From an uncultured Alistipes sp. (GTDB lineage: Bacteria; Bacteroidota; Bacteroidia; Bacteroidales; Rikenellaceae), in the NCBI GenBank assembly GCA_944326035.1, contig CALVCS010000007.1:62001-126000 (forward strand): a DNA stretch of 64,000 bases. Direction: 5' to 3'. Both the position numbers and the translations under genes were made by a program. The notes under the pieces are model-generated. The model saw only the letters and a program-made list of their open reading frames with translations. It made no database searches and was not told where the DNA came from. How positions within the stretch are numbered: the first letter of the stretch is position 1; each line of letters begins with the position of its first letter. Below, in pieces: positions 10,013 to 18,454 of the stretch.

Positions 10013-10735
10013 ATGCTCGGGACTTTGGTCAACACGGGAGCTATTGTAGCCGGCAGTCTGGCCGGCATGCTCATTCAGTCTCGTTTGCCGGAGAAAATGA
10101 CGTCGATTCTTTTTCAGGGCGTCGGGCTGATGACCCTGACCATCGGAATTTCAATGGCCATTCAATCCCAGCATCTGATCGTCACCGTGCTCAGCGTAGT
10201 GTTGGGTGCCATACTGGGCCAATGGATCGACATCGACCGCCGCCTCCGAAACCTGACCGAGCACTGGCTACGCCACAGTTCCAAACCGTCCAACCCCGAA
10301 ATCACAGAGAAGACGGTATCGCTTGCCGAACAACGCACCGCTCGATTCACCGAGGGGTTCGTTACGGCATCCATGCTCTTTTGCACGGGATCGATGGCCA
10401 TTCTGGGGGCTATTGAAGACGGGAGTGGCGCCACGCCTCAATTATTGCTAAGCAAATCCATCATGGATGCCGTCGCTTCGATAGCCTTGGGCGCTTCGTT
10501 CGGTATCGCGGTCCTGTTTTCGGCCATTCCGGTTCTGATCTACCAAGGTTCGCTCACCCTCTTGGCCGCCTTGTTGACCCGCCACATGAGCGAGAGCATG
10601 ATGGCCGACCTGACTTCCGTTGGAGGCATTCTATTGATAGGGCTCGGAATCAACATTTTGGGAATCAAGCAAATCAACATCACCAATATGTTGCCGTCCC
10701 TGCTCATCGTCGTCCTTTTATCTTATTGTTGGTAA
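10013..10735 (+). CDS. DUF554 integral membrane protein
   Basis: A 240-residue polytopic inner-membrane protein of the DUF554 (YdfK/YqgA) family. It opens with the family-typical MLGTLVNTGAIVAGSLAG, followed by QGVGLMTLTIGISMA. A polar loop (about 75-115) follows, then TARFTEGFVTASMLFCTGSMAILGA and further membrane segments. The molecular function of the family is not established. Transport has been suggested. It is probably co-transcribed with the lipoprotein gene 34 bases downstream. Confidence 0.88.
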   Translation: MLGTLVNTGAIVAGSLAGMLIQSRLPEKMTSILFQGVGLMTLTIGISMAIQSQHLIVTVLSVVLGAILGQWIDIDRRLRNLTEHWLRHSSKPSNPEITEKTVSLAEQRTARFTEGFVTASMLFCTGSMAILGAIEDGSGATPQLLLSKSIMDAVASIALGASFGIAVLFSAIPVLIYQGSLTLLAALLTRHMSESMMADLTSVGGILLIGLGINILGIKQINITNMLPSLLIVVLLSYCW

Positions 10736-10769
10736 CCGTACGCCTCAAAGGCTGAAAATCCGTTTTCGT

Positions 10770-12260
10770 ATGCAAAAAATCTGGATATGGCTCTGTTTGC
10801 TGCCCCTCGTACTGGGAAGCTGCCAATACAGCAAACGCATCCCAAAAACCACCATACTGACCGGCGAGATCATTCATCGAACCGCCCACAGCCCTTCGGC
10901 CGTGCGAATCTGGTTTACCGACCCGGTGTTCGAAGAGACACAGGTGTGCATGCTCGACTCGACCGGACAGTTTGAGGCCCGAGCCGACATATTGATCGCC
11001 CAAAACCACCTTCTGCAATATGGCGACGAATTCATCCCATTTTATGCCGCTCCCGGCGATTCGATCCATATCACCATCGACGCCGCCCGATTCAATCGTC
11101 ATCATGACGGCATTGCTTTCTCCGGTGACCACCAGGATTTCAACCAGGCCTTCGATCCGTGCGTGCGGCATATGGATTCGCTGATTCACCCGCTGAACGC
11201 CCAAACGCTCGACGGATGGCCGATCGACACCCTCAGCCTGCATTTGGAAAAAGAGATCCAACGCCTGACAGACGCCCTACATAGCTATGCTCAAACCCGA
11301 CATCTGCCTAAGGAACTGATCCGTCACATGGAAATCGATCTGACCTATCGAGTGGCCGAGCTGTATGATGTCTACAAACAGGGAGACTCTTCCCGTACCG
11401 CCCGTCAGGAGCGTTATCAAATGTACCGAAGTGCGCCTTTCGAACCCGACAACCCCAAACTGTTCGAAAGCATTCACTATCCGAGTTACCTGACCCATTA
11501 CAGTCAGGCGTTGATCGATGCCCGCCTGCCGGAAGCGGTGTTACAAGGGCCCCGTCTCGACTACCTGACCGCTGCCGCCAAACTGATCGCGTCGGAAGAG
11601 GAGGCCACCCTCTGCCGTGACTACATGCTCTACCGATTGATTTGGGACCAACGCAAAGAGCCCGGCTTGGAAACGATCTTACCCAACCTAACCTTTCTGT
11701 TTACCAATGCCTATATCGCCGATTATCTTTCGACACAGGTGCGTCAAGTGCGCGACCTTGGATCAACCCCTCCTGACTCGCTGCCACTTCAGAGTCTGAC
11801 CTACCTCGATGCCTCGAATCATCCCCAGAAATTGGCCGACACCGACTTCTTGGAGCATCTGCGGACCACCTATCCAGAGAAAGTGATCTATCTCACGCTG
11901 TACACCGCCACCGATGACTCTTGTCGACGAGAATTGCTTCAAAGCGGTCCCCTGCACCGTCATTATCTCGGTAAAGAGGTCGTCTTTGTCAATCTGTGTG
12001 TGGATTCCGAATATAATGCCTGGCGACCGACCGTACGCCGTCTGGGCATCGAAGGAGAAAACTATTTCGTGAATATGGCCGAAAGCGAAGCCCTGCGTCG
12101 CCTCTATCACACGATGGACACCCCGACCTTTCTCTTGATAGACCGACAGGGCAAGATTGTCTCCACCCAGGCGGCTCCCCCGTCCCAACGGGACAAGGCT
12201 ATACAACAGATCGACGAATGGTTGCAAGCGTCTCCCGAATCGACCGACCACAACGAATAG
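10770..12260 (+). CDS. Lipoprotein with thioredoxin-like C-terminal domain lacking CxxC
   Basis: A 496-residue predicted lipoprotein. Its signal sequence ends in a lipobox with C18 (LVLGSC). The N-terminal domain is beta-rich and resembles the DUF4369-type domains found in front of TlpA/AhpC-like domains in Bacteroidota. A helical middle region follows. The last 150 residues look like a thioredoxin fold (VIYLTLYTATDDSCRREL, then MDTPTFLLIDRQGKIVS with the cis-Pro-type TPT). At the active-site position only one cysteine is present (TDDSC), so thiol-disulfide chemistry is unlikely or non-standard. It follows the DUF554 gene closely and ends before the gap preceding rpsF. Confidence 0.7.
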   Translation: MQKIWIWLCLLPLVLGSCQYSKRIPKTTILTGEIIHRTAHSPSAVRIWFTDPVFEETQVCMLDSTGQFEARADILIAQNHLLQYGDEFIPFYAAPGDSIHITIDAARFNRHHDGIAFSGDHQDFNQAFDPCVRHMDSLIHPLNAQTLDGWPIDTLSLHLEKEIQRLTDALHSYAQTRHLPKELIRHMEIDLTYRVAELYDVYKQGDSSRTARQERYQMYRSAPFEPDNPKLFESIHYPSYLTHYSQALIDARLPEAVLQGPRLDYLTAAAKLIASEEEATLCRDYMLYRLIWDQRKEPGLETILPNLTFLFTNAYIADYLSTQVRQVRDLGSTPPDSLPLQSLTYLDASNHPQKLADTDFLEHLRTTYPEKVIYLTLYTATDDSCRRELLQSGPLHRHYLGKEVVFVNLCVDSEYNAWRPTVRRLGIEGENYFVNMAESEALRRLYHTMDTPTFLLIDRQGKIVSTQAAPPSQRDKAIQQIDEWLQASPESTDHNE

Positions 12261-12518
12261 AGTGTTCCCGAGCGAGCGATGCATCGGTCGTCCTACCGAA
12301 AAGAAACGTCGGAGCCCGCTAAGACATAGGTCATAAAGGAACAACGCTGGGATCCATGACTCGACAGGCGGGCGGCCTTAACGCCAATCGATCCGAAAGC
12401 CTCCCTCCATGACCCTCTTCCGGTTCGGCCTTTTCGTCCGTATTGCCCGACTTTTGGACGGTTTTCGCCCGTTCATCCACCCGCTGCTCCACGCCATCCA
12501 ACAAGAAGATCCACAAAG
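12261..12518. other. Intergenic stretch with no convincing gene
   Basis: About 258 bases between the lipoprotein stop and the rpsF promoter. I see no gene with family resemblance. The long minus-strand frame through here is antisense to rpsF/rpsR and looks spurious. No clear hairpin terminator was found. Confidence 0.4.
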
Positions 12519-12550
12519 TTTTGTTTTTTGTCGAAAGATGTTTATCTTTG
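12519..12550 (+). promoter_or_regulatory. Complete Bacteroidota promoter for rpsF-rpsR-rplI
   Basis: The -33 element TTTTG (12519-12523) and -7 box TATCTTTG (12543-12550) are separated by exactly 19 bases. This is the cleanest promoter in the window. The leader to the rpsF ATG is only about 35 bases. I cannot see an S6:S18-type leader structure in it. Confidence 0.8.
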
Positions 12551-12591
12551 TGGCTCATTTCATGAACCCTATTCATTAAAAACAAGTGATT

Positions 12592-12936
12592 ATGAATCAT
12601 TACGAAACCGTTTTCATTGCCACTCCGGTACTTTCGGACGTTCAGCTGCAGGAAGCTGTCGGCAAATTCCGCGGTGTTATCACCGAAAACGGCGGTCAGA
12701 TCATCAGTGAAGAGGATTGGGGACTGCGCAAGCTGGCCTATCCCATTCAGAAAAAGACCACCGGCTTCTATTTTCTCATCGAATTCGAAGGCGAAGGCGA
12801 TCTGGTTGAAAAACTGGAAACCCAATATCGCCGCGACGAACGCGTCATTCGCTTTTTGACCTTCAAAATGGACAAATATGCGATCGAATACGCTGAAAAA
12901 CGCAGAAACAAAAAAAATACCGCAAAAGCAGAATAA
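12592..12936 (+). CDS. rpsF: 30S ribosomal protein bS6
   Basis: A 114-residue S6 protein that pairs with S18 on the 30S platform. It begins [12 protein letters not shown], contains [20 protein letters not shown], and ends in a lysine-rich tail. ATG 12592 is chosen over an in-frame GTG at 12586 because the family begins with M-x-x-YET. First gene of the rpsF-rpsR-rplI operon. In Bacteroidota bS6 is one of the proteins near the sequestered anti-Shine-Dalgarno end of 16S rRNA. Confidence 0.97.
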   Translation: MNHYETVFIATPVLSDVQLQEAVGKFRGVITENGGQIISEEDWGLRKLAYPIQKKTTGFYFLIEFEGEGDLVEKLETQYRRDERVIRFLTFKMDKYAIEYAEKRRNKKNTAKAE

Positions 12937-12939
12937 GCC

Positions 12940-13209
12940 ATGGCACAGAATCAATCCGAAATCAGATATTTGAATCCCCCTACCGTAGAGGTTAAAAAGA
13001 AAAAATACTGCCGTTTCAAAAAAGCCGGCATCAAATACGTAGATTACAAAGATCCCGAATTCCTGAAGAAATTCTTGAACGAACAGGGTAAAATTCTGCC
13101 CCGTCGTTTGACCGGGACCTCGCAGAAATTCCAGAAAAAAGTGGCTACGGCCGTTAAACGTGCACGTCACCTGGCTATTCTGCCGTTCGTAACCGATATG
13201 TTCAAATAA
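12940..13209 (+). CDS. rpsR: 30S ribosomal protein bS18
   Basis: An 89-residue S18. Family hallmarks include [32 protein letters not shown] and [19 protein letters not shown]. It starts 3 bases after the rpsF stop, so the pair is translationally coupled. In Bacteroidota bS18 helps sequester the anti-Shine-Dalgarno, which is relevant to the rplI ribosome-binding site just downstream. Confidence 0.97.
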   Translation: MAQNQSEIRYLNPPTVEVKKKKYCRFKKAGIKYVDYKDPEFLKKFLNEQGKILPRRLTGTSQKFQKKVATAVKRARHLAILPFVTDMFK

Positions 13210-13216
13210 TAAAACC

Positions 13217-13221
13217 GGAGG
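13217..13221 (+). promoter_or_regulatory. Strong Shine-Dalgarno before rplI
   Basis: GGAGG with 8 bases to the rplI ATG at 13230. It is the only textbook Shine-Dalgarno I noticed in front of a gene in this window, where starts otherwise have A-rich or featureless leaders. Confidence 0.7.
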
Positions 13222-13229
13222 AAGAAACC

Positions 13230-13670
13230 ATGCAAGTAATTCTGATCAAAGATGTAGAGAACCTGGGCTATGCCAACGACATCGTAGAGGTTCGCCCCGG
13301 TTACGCCAATAACTACCTGATTCCGCAGGGTTACGCCAAAAGCGCTACCGCTTCGGCTCGCAAAGTATTGGCTGAAAATTTGAAACAACGCGCTCACAAA
13401 GAAGCTAAGATTCTGGCCGACGCTGAAGCTCTGGCTGCACAGTTGAACCTGATCAACCTGTCGATCGCCGCTAAAGCCGAAGAAGGTCGTATTTTCGGTT
13501 CGGTAACGGCCGCCAATATTGCCGAAGCCCTCGCCGAAAAAGGCTATACGGTTGACCGCAAAATCATCGTGCTGGATCCGGTGAAAACCATCGGCCAATA
13601 TGAAGCTACGGTCAAATTGCACCGCAACGTAAAAGCAACCGTTAAATTCGAAGTGGTTGCCGAAGAATAG
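13230..13670 (+). CDS. rplI: 50S ribosomal protein bL9
   Basis: A 146-residue L9. It begins MQVILIKDVENLGYANDIVEVRPGYANNYLIPQG, the conserved N-terminal RNA-binding domain, followed by the long connecting helix rich in Ala/Lys and the C-terminal domain with GRIFGSVTAANIAEAL. Last gene of the operon. It carries an unusual GGAGG ribosome-binding site and is followed by a strong terminator. Confidence 0.97.
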   Translation: MQVILIKDVENLGYANDIVEVRPGYANNYLIPQGYAKSATASARKVLAENLKQRAHKEAKILADAEALAAQLNLINLSIAAKAEEGRIFGSVTAANIAEALAEKGYTVDRKIIVLDPVKTIGQYEATVKLHRNVKATVKFEVVAEE

Positions 13671-13689
13671 TTTTTTTGAAGCTATACCT

Positions 13690-13719
13690 AAAAAGCTTCC
13701 CGATCGGGAAGCTTTTTTT
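13690..13719 (+). terminator. Intrinsic terminator of the rpsF operon
   Basis: A 14-base-pair palindrome with GC-rich core (AGCTTCCCGATCGGGAAGCT) and a run of seven T, 19 bases after the rplI stop. Confidence 0.9.
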
Positions 13720-13803
13720 ATTGGGTAGAATCAACAGGAGAGGATGGTTCCTCCGACCTACTGACGGAAGAATCCAGTCTCTAAAGACCCTTTAAGGGAG
13801 AGA

Positions 13804-13843
13804 CTCTTCCCTCTTCCCTCTTCCCTCTTCCCTCTTCCCTCTT
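13804..13843. repeat. Heptanucleotide tandem repeat (CTCTTCC)n
   Basis: Five perfect copies of CTCTTCC from 13804 to 13838 and a partial sixth (CTCTT). Intergenic, between the convergent rpsF and uppS operons. Confidence 0.9.
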
Positions 13844-13961
13844 TGTCTCACATTCCCGCTATTCCCTGCTCATCACCCCTTAGCATATTCCCCATTGAAC
13901 GGCTCCGAATTCCTCCTTAAGGTTCCAAAACAGGCAACTCACTCAACATCCCTCATATAAC

Positions 13962-13990
13962 AAAAAAACCCGCTAAAAAGCGGGTTTTTT
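13962..13990 (-). terminator. Terminator of the uppS-bamA-ompH operon
   Basis: ACCCGC/GCGGGT stem with a six-base loop, flanked by A7 and T6. On the minus strand it ends in T7, just after the second ompH stop. Confidence 0.85.
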
Positions 13991-14012
13991 ATCTCTTCAG
14001 AAGAGCAAGGGA

Positions 14013-14525
14013 CTAGATGCCCAAATCCTGTTTTACCATCGGAAGGATGTCTATCACCGTCGCTTCATCCTGGTAAATCACGCTTCCACTCGAAACATCG
14101 AATACAAAAGTCAGGCCTTGTGCTTTCCCCACTTTTTTGATCGATTCCTGTGCTTTATTGATCACCGGCGTCATCAGATCTTGCTGCATTTTGGAATAAT
14201 CCTGCTGAGCCATCTGTTGAAACTCTTGCATACGACGTTGATAATCTTCCAGTTCTTTTTCTTTGAGCTGGCGCATCGTGGGGGTCAACGAATCCTGCGT
14301 TTTCTGATAGTCCAGATATTTGGTATTGAGTTCCACCTGCATAGCTTCCATCTGGCTTCCCAACTCTTCTTCAAATTTTTGCAATTTCACGATAGCCGAA
14401 TCACGGTCAGGCATAGCCATGAGGAGTTCTTGCACATTGATCGTGCCGAATTTCTGAGCGGAAGCGGCATTCCCACACATCACCAAGACTGCGGCAACCA
14501 AGAAAAGTTTCACAACAATTTTCAT
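14013..14525 (-). CDS. OmpH/Skp-like periplasmic chaperone (second copy)
   Basis: A Skp/OmpH family chaperone for outer-membrane proteins in transit through the periplasm. It has a signal peptide MKIVVKLFLVAAVLVMCGNAASA, the core strand KFGTINVQELLMAMP, a long charged coiled-coil arm, and a C-terminal strand GLTFVFDVSSGSVIYQ. From ATG 14525 the protein is 170 residues. An upstream ATG at 14537 adds four residues. It follows a first ompH within about 20 bases and is the last gene of uppS-bamA-ompH-ompH. Confidence 0.85.
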   Translation of the reverse strand: MKIVVKLFLVAAVLVMCGNAASAQKFGTINVQELLMAMPDRDSAIVKLQKFEEELGSQMEAMQVELNTKYLDYQKTQDSLTPTMRQLKEKELEDYQRRMQEFQQMAQQDYSKMQQDLMTPVINKAQESIKKVGKAQGLTFVFDVSSGSVIYQDEATVIDILPMVKQDLGI

Positions 14526-14545
14526 AAAAATAGACATTAAGTGAT

Positions 14546-15055
14546 TTATTGATTTAGCAAGGTAATAATTTCTTCCGTCTTATTCAAGGCCGGAGAGTAA
14601 TAAAGTAACGTTTGGTTATTCACAACATCCACCACCATCGTATACCCGTTGGCTTCCGCATATTTATTAATCGCCCCGAAAACCCGTTCCTGGATCGGTT
14701 TGATCAACTCCAAACGCTTTTTCATCAACTCTCCTTCCGGACCGAATTTTTCTTTCTGATAGTCGGTCACTTTACGTTCCATAGCGATGATCGCCTCTTC
14801 CCGTTCGGCCCGACGCGTATCCGACAAATATGCCTTTTGAGCCTGATAATTATTGTAGGTCTGTTCGATGGTCGCATAGGCATCATCGATGTTTTTCTGG
14901 TAGGCCGTCGTCAGCTCTTCCAACTGTTTAATCGCCTCATTGTAATCGGCCTGCGACTTGAAGATCTTTTCGGAGTTGACAAAGATATAGCCCTGGGCAT
15001 ATAATCCACTCACAGCGAATAGCATCAATGCTAGCAATAGAATCTGCTTTTTCAT
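14546..15055 (-). CDS. OmpH/Skp-like periplasmic chaperone (first copy)
   Basis: A 169-residue Skp/OmpH family protein. It has a signal peptide (MKKQILLLALMLFAVSGLYA), the core GYIFVNSEKIFKSQ, a coiled-coil arm rich in Glu/Lys (about 40-125), and a C-terminal core strand GYTMVVDVVNNQTLLYYSP. It lies 18 bases downstream of bamA, which supports a role in delivering barrels to BamA. The two copies are clearly diverged and not a recent duplication. Confidence 0.88.
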   Translation of the reverse strand: MKKQILLLALMLFAVSGLYAQGYIFVNSEKIFKSQADYNEAIKQLEELTTAYQKNIDDAYATIEQTYNNYQAQKAYLSDTRRAEREEAIIAMERKVTDYQKEKFGPEGELMKKRLELIKPIQERVFGAINKYAEANGYTMVVDVVNNQTLLYYSPALNKTEEIITLLNQ

Positions 15056-15073
15056 AGTCGTACATGTTAAGGT

Positions 15074-17629
15074 TTAAAATTGCTGACCGATCATGAAGTG
15101 GATCTGTCCTCCATGAGGTCCTGTCTGGCCCACTTCGTTGTCGAAACCATACCCCCAGTCAAAACCGAGCAACCCGACAAACGGCAGGTAAATACGAACA
15201 CCTACCCCGAGTGCTCGTTTCACCCGGAAGGGATCAAAATCTTTCCACGTCGCGAATGCATTCCCGGCTTCTGCGAAGACCAAACCGTAAATCGTCGAGG
15301 TCGGCTGCAACAAGAACGGATAACGCAATTCGACGGTATATTTATTATAGGCTCGGGCATAGTTTCCGACCCCATTATTATTATACGAATAAGGCGTCAA
15401 CGAACCGTTGCTATAACCACGCATGGCGATCACATCCACCCCATAGACATCGTATCCGGACATACCGTCCCCCCCGACATCGAAGCCTTCGAACGGAGAA
15501 GGTTTATACTTGTCGTACGCTCCGAGATATCCCATCTGAGCCCGGGCCATCATCACCAATTTACGATCCCGGCTCAAGGGCACATACCACTCTCCATTCA
15601 ACATCCACTTATGGAATTCGATCCACCGATAGCGTTGTTGGTTCGTCAAGTCGGTCCGGGAGTAATCGATGCCATCGAACAACGAGTAAGGTGGCGTCAG
15701 CGACAAGCTGATCGAGAAGTCGGAACCACTACGCGGATAGATCGGCTGATCGACCGTATTTCGTCCGAACGTCGTAGTAAAGGTAATGATATTCGACGTC
15801 CCGTTGCTCACCAGGAAGCTATCCCAATCTTTCAGGTTGTAGGCCTGATAGGCGATTTCGTTATAGATCGTAAAGAAGCGGTCCGGCCAGTTCAGTCGGC
15901 GACCGATCCCGACGCTGGCCCCGATCGTCCGGAAGTGTTTCGTACCGGCCTGGAAGATATTGTAGGCATTGGTTTGGTCGGAGTAGTAAAGACCCAAGGT
16001 AAAGGAGTTCGGTTTTCGTCCGCCTAACCACGGTTCCACAAAGCTCAACGAGATCGCCTTGTAATAGGTCCCGTTGGACTGCCCACGAATGGAGAGCTGC
16101 TGATTCTGCCCCGAAGGATAGGGCGTCCAACGATCTCCCTTAAAGAGGTTACGGACGGAGAAGTTATTCAAACGGACCCCGATAGATCCCACGAACATAC
16201 CGCTCCCCCAACCTCCGGAGATTTCGAACTGGTCGCTGGCCTGTTCTTCCAACGGGAAGGAGATATCGACCAGCTCACTGGTTACAGGGACGATACCCGG
16301 CTGCAAGGCTTCCGGATTAAAGTGCTGCATCTGGCTCAACTGACGCAGCGTCTGCATCAACAGCGAACGATCATACAACTCACCGGGGCGCACATACAGC
16401 TCTCGACGAATTACCTTTTCATCCACCCGCAAGTTACCGGAAATGTTTACTTCGTTGATACGAGCCTGTTTTCCTTCATAGATTTTAATTTCCAAGTCCA
16501 CTGAATCGGGGGCCACCACGATTTCCGTCGGTTCAATCGAGGAGAAGATATACCCGTTATTCTGGTACTCCGACGATACCGAGTAGCCTTCCGGATCCAT
16601 CTCCTTGCCGATCCCCAACTGTTTCTGCAGAGACTTCCGATCATAATGGGCTCCCTTTTCGATCCCCAGAATACGGTTCAGGTATTCGGTCGAATAGACA
16701 GTATTTCCCAACCAGGAGACATTCCGGTAATAGAACTTGTTCCCCTCTTCCAGTTTGATCAGAATACCGATTCGTTTGTCGTTGATCGGATAGATCGAGT
16801 CGCTCACGATTTCCGCATTCCGGTACCCCTGGGCATTGTAGTAATCGATCAGATTTTCCTTATCTTCTTCGTAATCTTTATCTTTCAGTTTGCTACTCCG
16901 GAAGATATTGATACTTTTCTGATGGGTTTTCTTGAGGGCCTTGCGCAATTTGCGGTCCGTAAAGACCGTATTTCCTTCAAAATCGATCTTCCCGATACGC
17001 ACCCGGGAGTTTCGATTGACCACAAAGGTCACATTGACCGCATTCTTAATCGTGGTGTCGTTCTCCTGACGCACATCCACCGTCACATTGCGGAATCCCT
17101 TTTCCGAATAGAACTTTCGGATGAGATCAGTCGAGTTTTTGAGCAGATAATCCGACAAATCGCCTCCTCGTTCCAAATTCAGTTTTTTCTGCAGATCGCT
17201 CAGCTCACTCTTCCGCACCCCCTCATATTTCCATTGATACACCCGAGGACGTTCTTGCAGAAATATCTCCAGATTGACACTATCGCCTACCGGCTCTGCA
17301 ACGATTTTGATATCGGAATAAAAGTGCTGATCCCACATCTTCCGAATGGCCGATGAGATATAGTCACTCGGGATCATCACGGTGTCCCCTCTTTGCAGAC
17401 CCGAAGTCGAAGCGATAATGTCGGGATCGAGATATTTGATACCGTTGACGTGAATCTTATTGACGATGTACTGTTTGGGGGTATCAAAATCGATCATCGG
17501 AGCATTAGGATCCAGCCGGGAGGTATCGGCTTCAGGTGGGGTTACGGATTGGACATCGTTTTGCGCTGAAACTCCGATTCCCATCCCGATGAAAACGAAG
17601 GTGATAACTGCCCTCAATCTCTTTCTCAT
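15074..17629 (-). CDS. bamA: Outer-membrane assembly factor BamA
   Basis: An 851-residue Omp85 protein that folds and inserts outer-membrane barrels. It has a signal peptide (MRKRLRAVITFVFIGMGIGVSA), POTRA domains across about 50-450 (for example KIHVNGIKYLDPDII, KIDFEGNTVFTDRKLRKAL, VNISGNLRVDEKVIRRELYVRPGE), and a C-terminal barrel with RGYSNGSLTPY and the family ending LGFDWGYGF..IHFMIGQQF. The terminal phenylalanine is the expected insertion signal. It lies 13 bases downstream of uppS. Confidence 0.95.
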   Translation of the reverse strand: MRKRLRAVITFVFIGMGIGVSAQNDVQSVTPPEADTSRLDPNAPMIDFDTPKQYIVNKIHVNGIKYLDPDIIASTSGLQRGDTVMIPSDYISSAIRKMWDQHFYSDIKIVAEPVGDSVNLEIFLQERPRVYQWKYEGVRKSELSDLQKKLNLERGGDLSDYLLKNSTDLIRKFYSEKGFRNVTVDVRQENDTTIKNAVNVTFVVNRNSRVRIGKIDFEGNTVFTDRKLRKALKKTHQKSINIFRSSKLKDKDYEEDKENLIDYYNAQGYRNAEIVSDSIYPINDKRIGILIKLEEGNKFYYRNVSWLGNTVYSTEYLNRILGIEKGAHYDRKSLQKQLGIGKEMDPEGYSVSSEYQNNGYIFSSIEPTEIVVAPDSVDLEIKIYEGKQARINEVNISGNLRVDEKVIRRELYVRPGELYDRSLLMQTLRQLSQMQHFNPEALQPGIVPVTSELVDISFPLEEQASDQFEISGGWGSGMFVGSIGVRLNNFSVRNLFKGDRWTPYPSGQNQQLSIRGQSNGTYYKAISLSFVEPWLGGRKPNSFTLGLYYSDQTNAYNIFQAGTKHFRTIGASVGIGRRLNWPDRFFTIYNEIAYQAYNLKDWDSFLVSNGTSNIITFTTTFGRNTVDQPIYPRSGSDFSISLSLTPPYSLFDGIDYSRTDLTNQQRYRWIEFHKWMLNGEWYVPLSRDRKLVMMARAQMGYLGAYDKYKPSPFEGFDVGGDGMSGYDVYGVDVIAMRGYSNGSLTPYSYNNNGVGNYARAYNKYTVELRYPFLLQPTSTIYGLVFAEAGNAFATWKDFDPFRVKRALGVGVRIYLPFVGLLGFDWGYGFDNEVGQTGPHGGQIHFMIGQQF

Positions 17630-17642
17630 GCTGCCGTTCGTT

Positions 17643-18365
17643 CTATTTCGTTAATAATCCATACCGGCGCTGGCGATTCTGAAAATCCTTCACAGCCAGA
17701 TCAAACGCCTGTTCATCGAAGTCAGGCCAGAATATGTCGGTAAAATATAGTTCGCTGTAAGAAAGCTGCCAAAGCAAAAAATTACTCAAGCGATGTTCGC
17801 CACTGGTGCGGATCAACAGATCGGGGTCCGGTATGCCGGCGGTCGTCAAATGATTGGAAATCACTTCCGGAGTAATTTCAGCCGAAGAGAGCGTTCCCGC
17901 TTTCACCTCGTCCGCCAGGTGTCGCACCATTTCGGTGATTTCCCATCGTGAGCTATAATTGACAGCTATCTGTAAGGTCAATTTCGTATCACCGGCCGTC
18001 ATCGCTTCACTGCGACGCAGGGCTTTTTGCACGCGTTCCGAAAGTCCCGCAATGTTTCCAATAAAGCGCATCCGTACGCCGGCTTTTTGCAGGGCGGGGG
18101 CTTCTCCCATGCTGTTTTCACAAAGCAGCTCCATCAATGCGGAGACCTCTTCGGTCGGTCGACCCCAATTTTCCGTAGAAAACGCATAAATCGTCAGGTA
18201 TTCGATTCCCCAACGCGTCGCCGCCTTCACCACCCTACGAACGCTCTCCACACCTTGTACGTGACCATAAGCGCGTTCCATCCCTCGTTGTTCGGCCCAT
18301 CGACCATTACCATCCATGATAATCGCCACGTGACGAGGAATGCGTTCGGGATTGTTTGAGTTCAT
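17643..18365 (-). CDS. uppS: Isoprenyl (undecaprenyl) diphosphate synthase
   Basis: A cis-prenyltransferase that makes the C55 lipid carrier for cell-wall and surface glycan synthesis. The signature HVAIIMDGNGRWA includes the catalytic Asp (D18 from this start), followed by YLTIYAFSTENW and DLLIRTSGEHRLSNFLLWQ near the C-terminus. ATG 18365 gives 240 residues. A TTG further out (18386) would lie at the expected transcription start, so it is rejected. First gene of the uppS-bamA-ompH-ompH operon. Confidence 0.95.
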   Translation of the reverse strand: MNSNNPERIPRHVAIIMDGNGRWAEQRGMERAYGHVQGVESVRRVVKAATRWGIEYLTIYAFSTENWGRPTEEVSALMELLCENSMGEAPALQKAGVRMRFIGNIAGLSERVQKALRRSEAMTAGDTKLTLQIAVNYSSRWEITEMVRHLADEVKAGTLSSAEITPEVISNHLTTAGIPDPDLLIRTSGEHRLSNFLLWQLSYSELYFTDIFWPDFDEQAFDLAVKDFQNRQRRYGLLTK

Positions 18366-18390
18366 GTTTCTTGATTCGGGATTCAACGTG

Positions 18391-18398
18391 CAAATATA
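18391..18398 (-). promoter_or_regulatory. -7 box for uppS-bamA-ompH-ompH
   Basis: TATATTTG on the minus strand, 25 bases before ATG 18365. It supports that start. Confidence 0.6.
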
Positions 18399-18454
18399 AC
18401 ATTATTATGCACAAAATAGTTCATTTTTACACAGGGCCGGTTGTTTTTAATGGT

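Larger units (their letters stand above)
13720..14012. other. Gap after rplI: repeat, small inverted repeat and terminator only
   Basis: No gene is seen. The gap contains an inverted repeat AGTCTCT/AGAGACT (13776-13782, 13799-13805) enclosing CCCTTTAAGGG, the heptamer tandem repeat at 13804-13843 and the ompH terminator at 13962-13990. Confidence 0.5.

Noticed and set aside
12551..12591. S6:S18 autoregulatory leader
   Set aside because: The leader between the promoter and rpsF is only about 35 bases and I see no suitable stem with a CCG bulge.
12331..13170. Minus-strand frame across rpsF/rpsR
   Set aside because: Antisense to ribosomal protein genes, low-complexity Phe-rich translation, no promoter.
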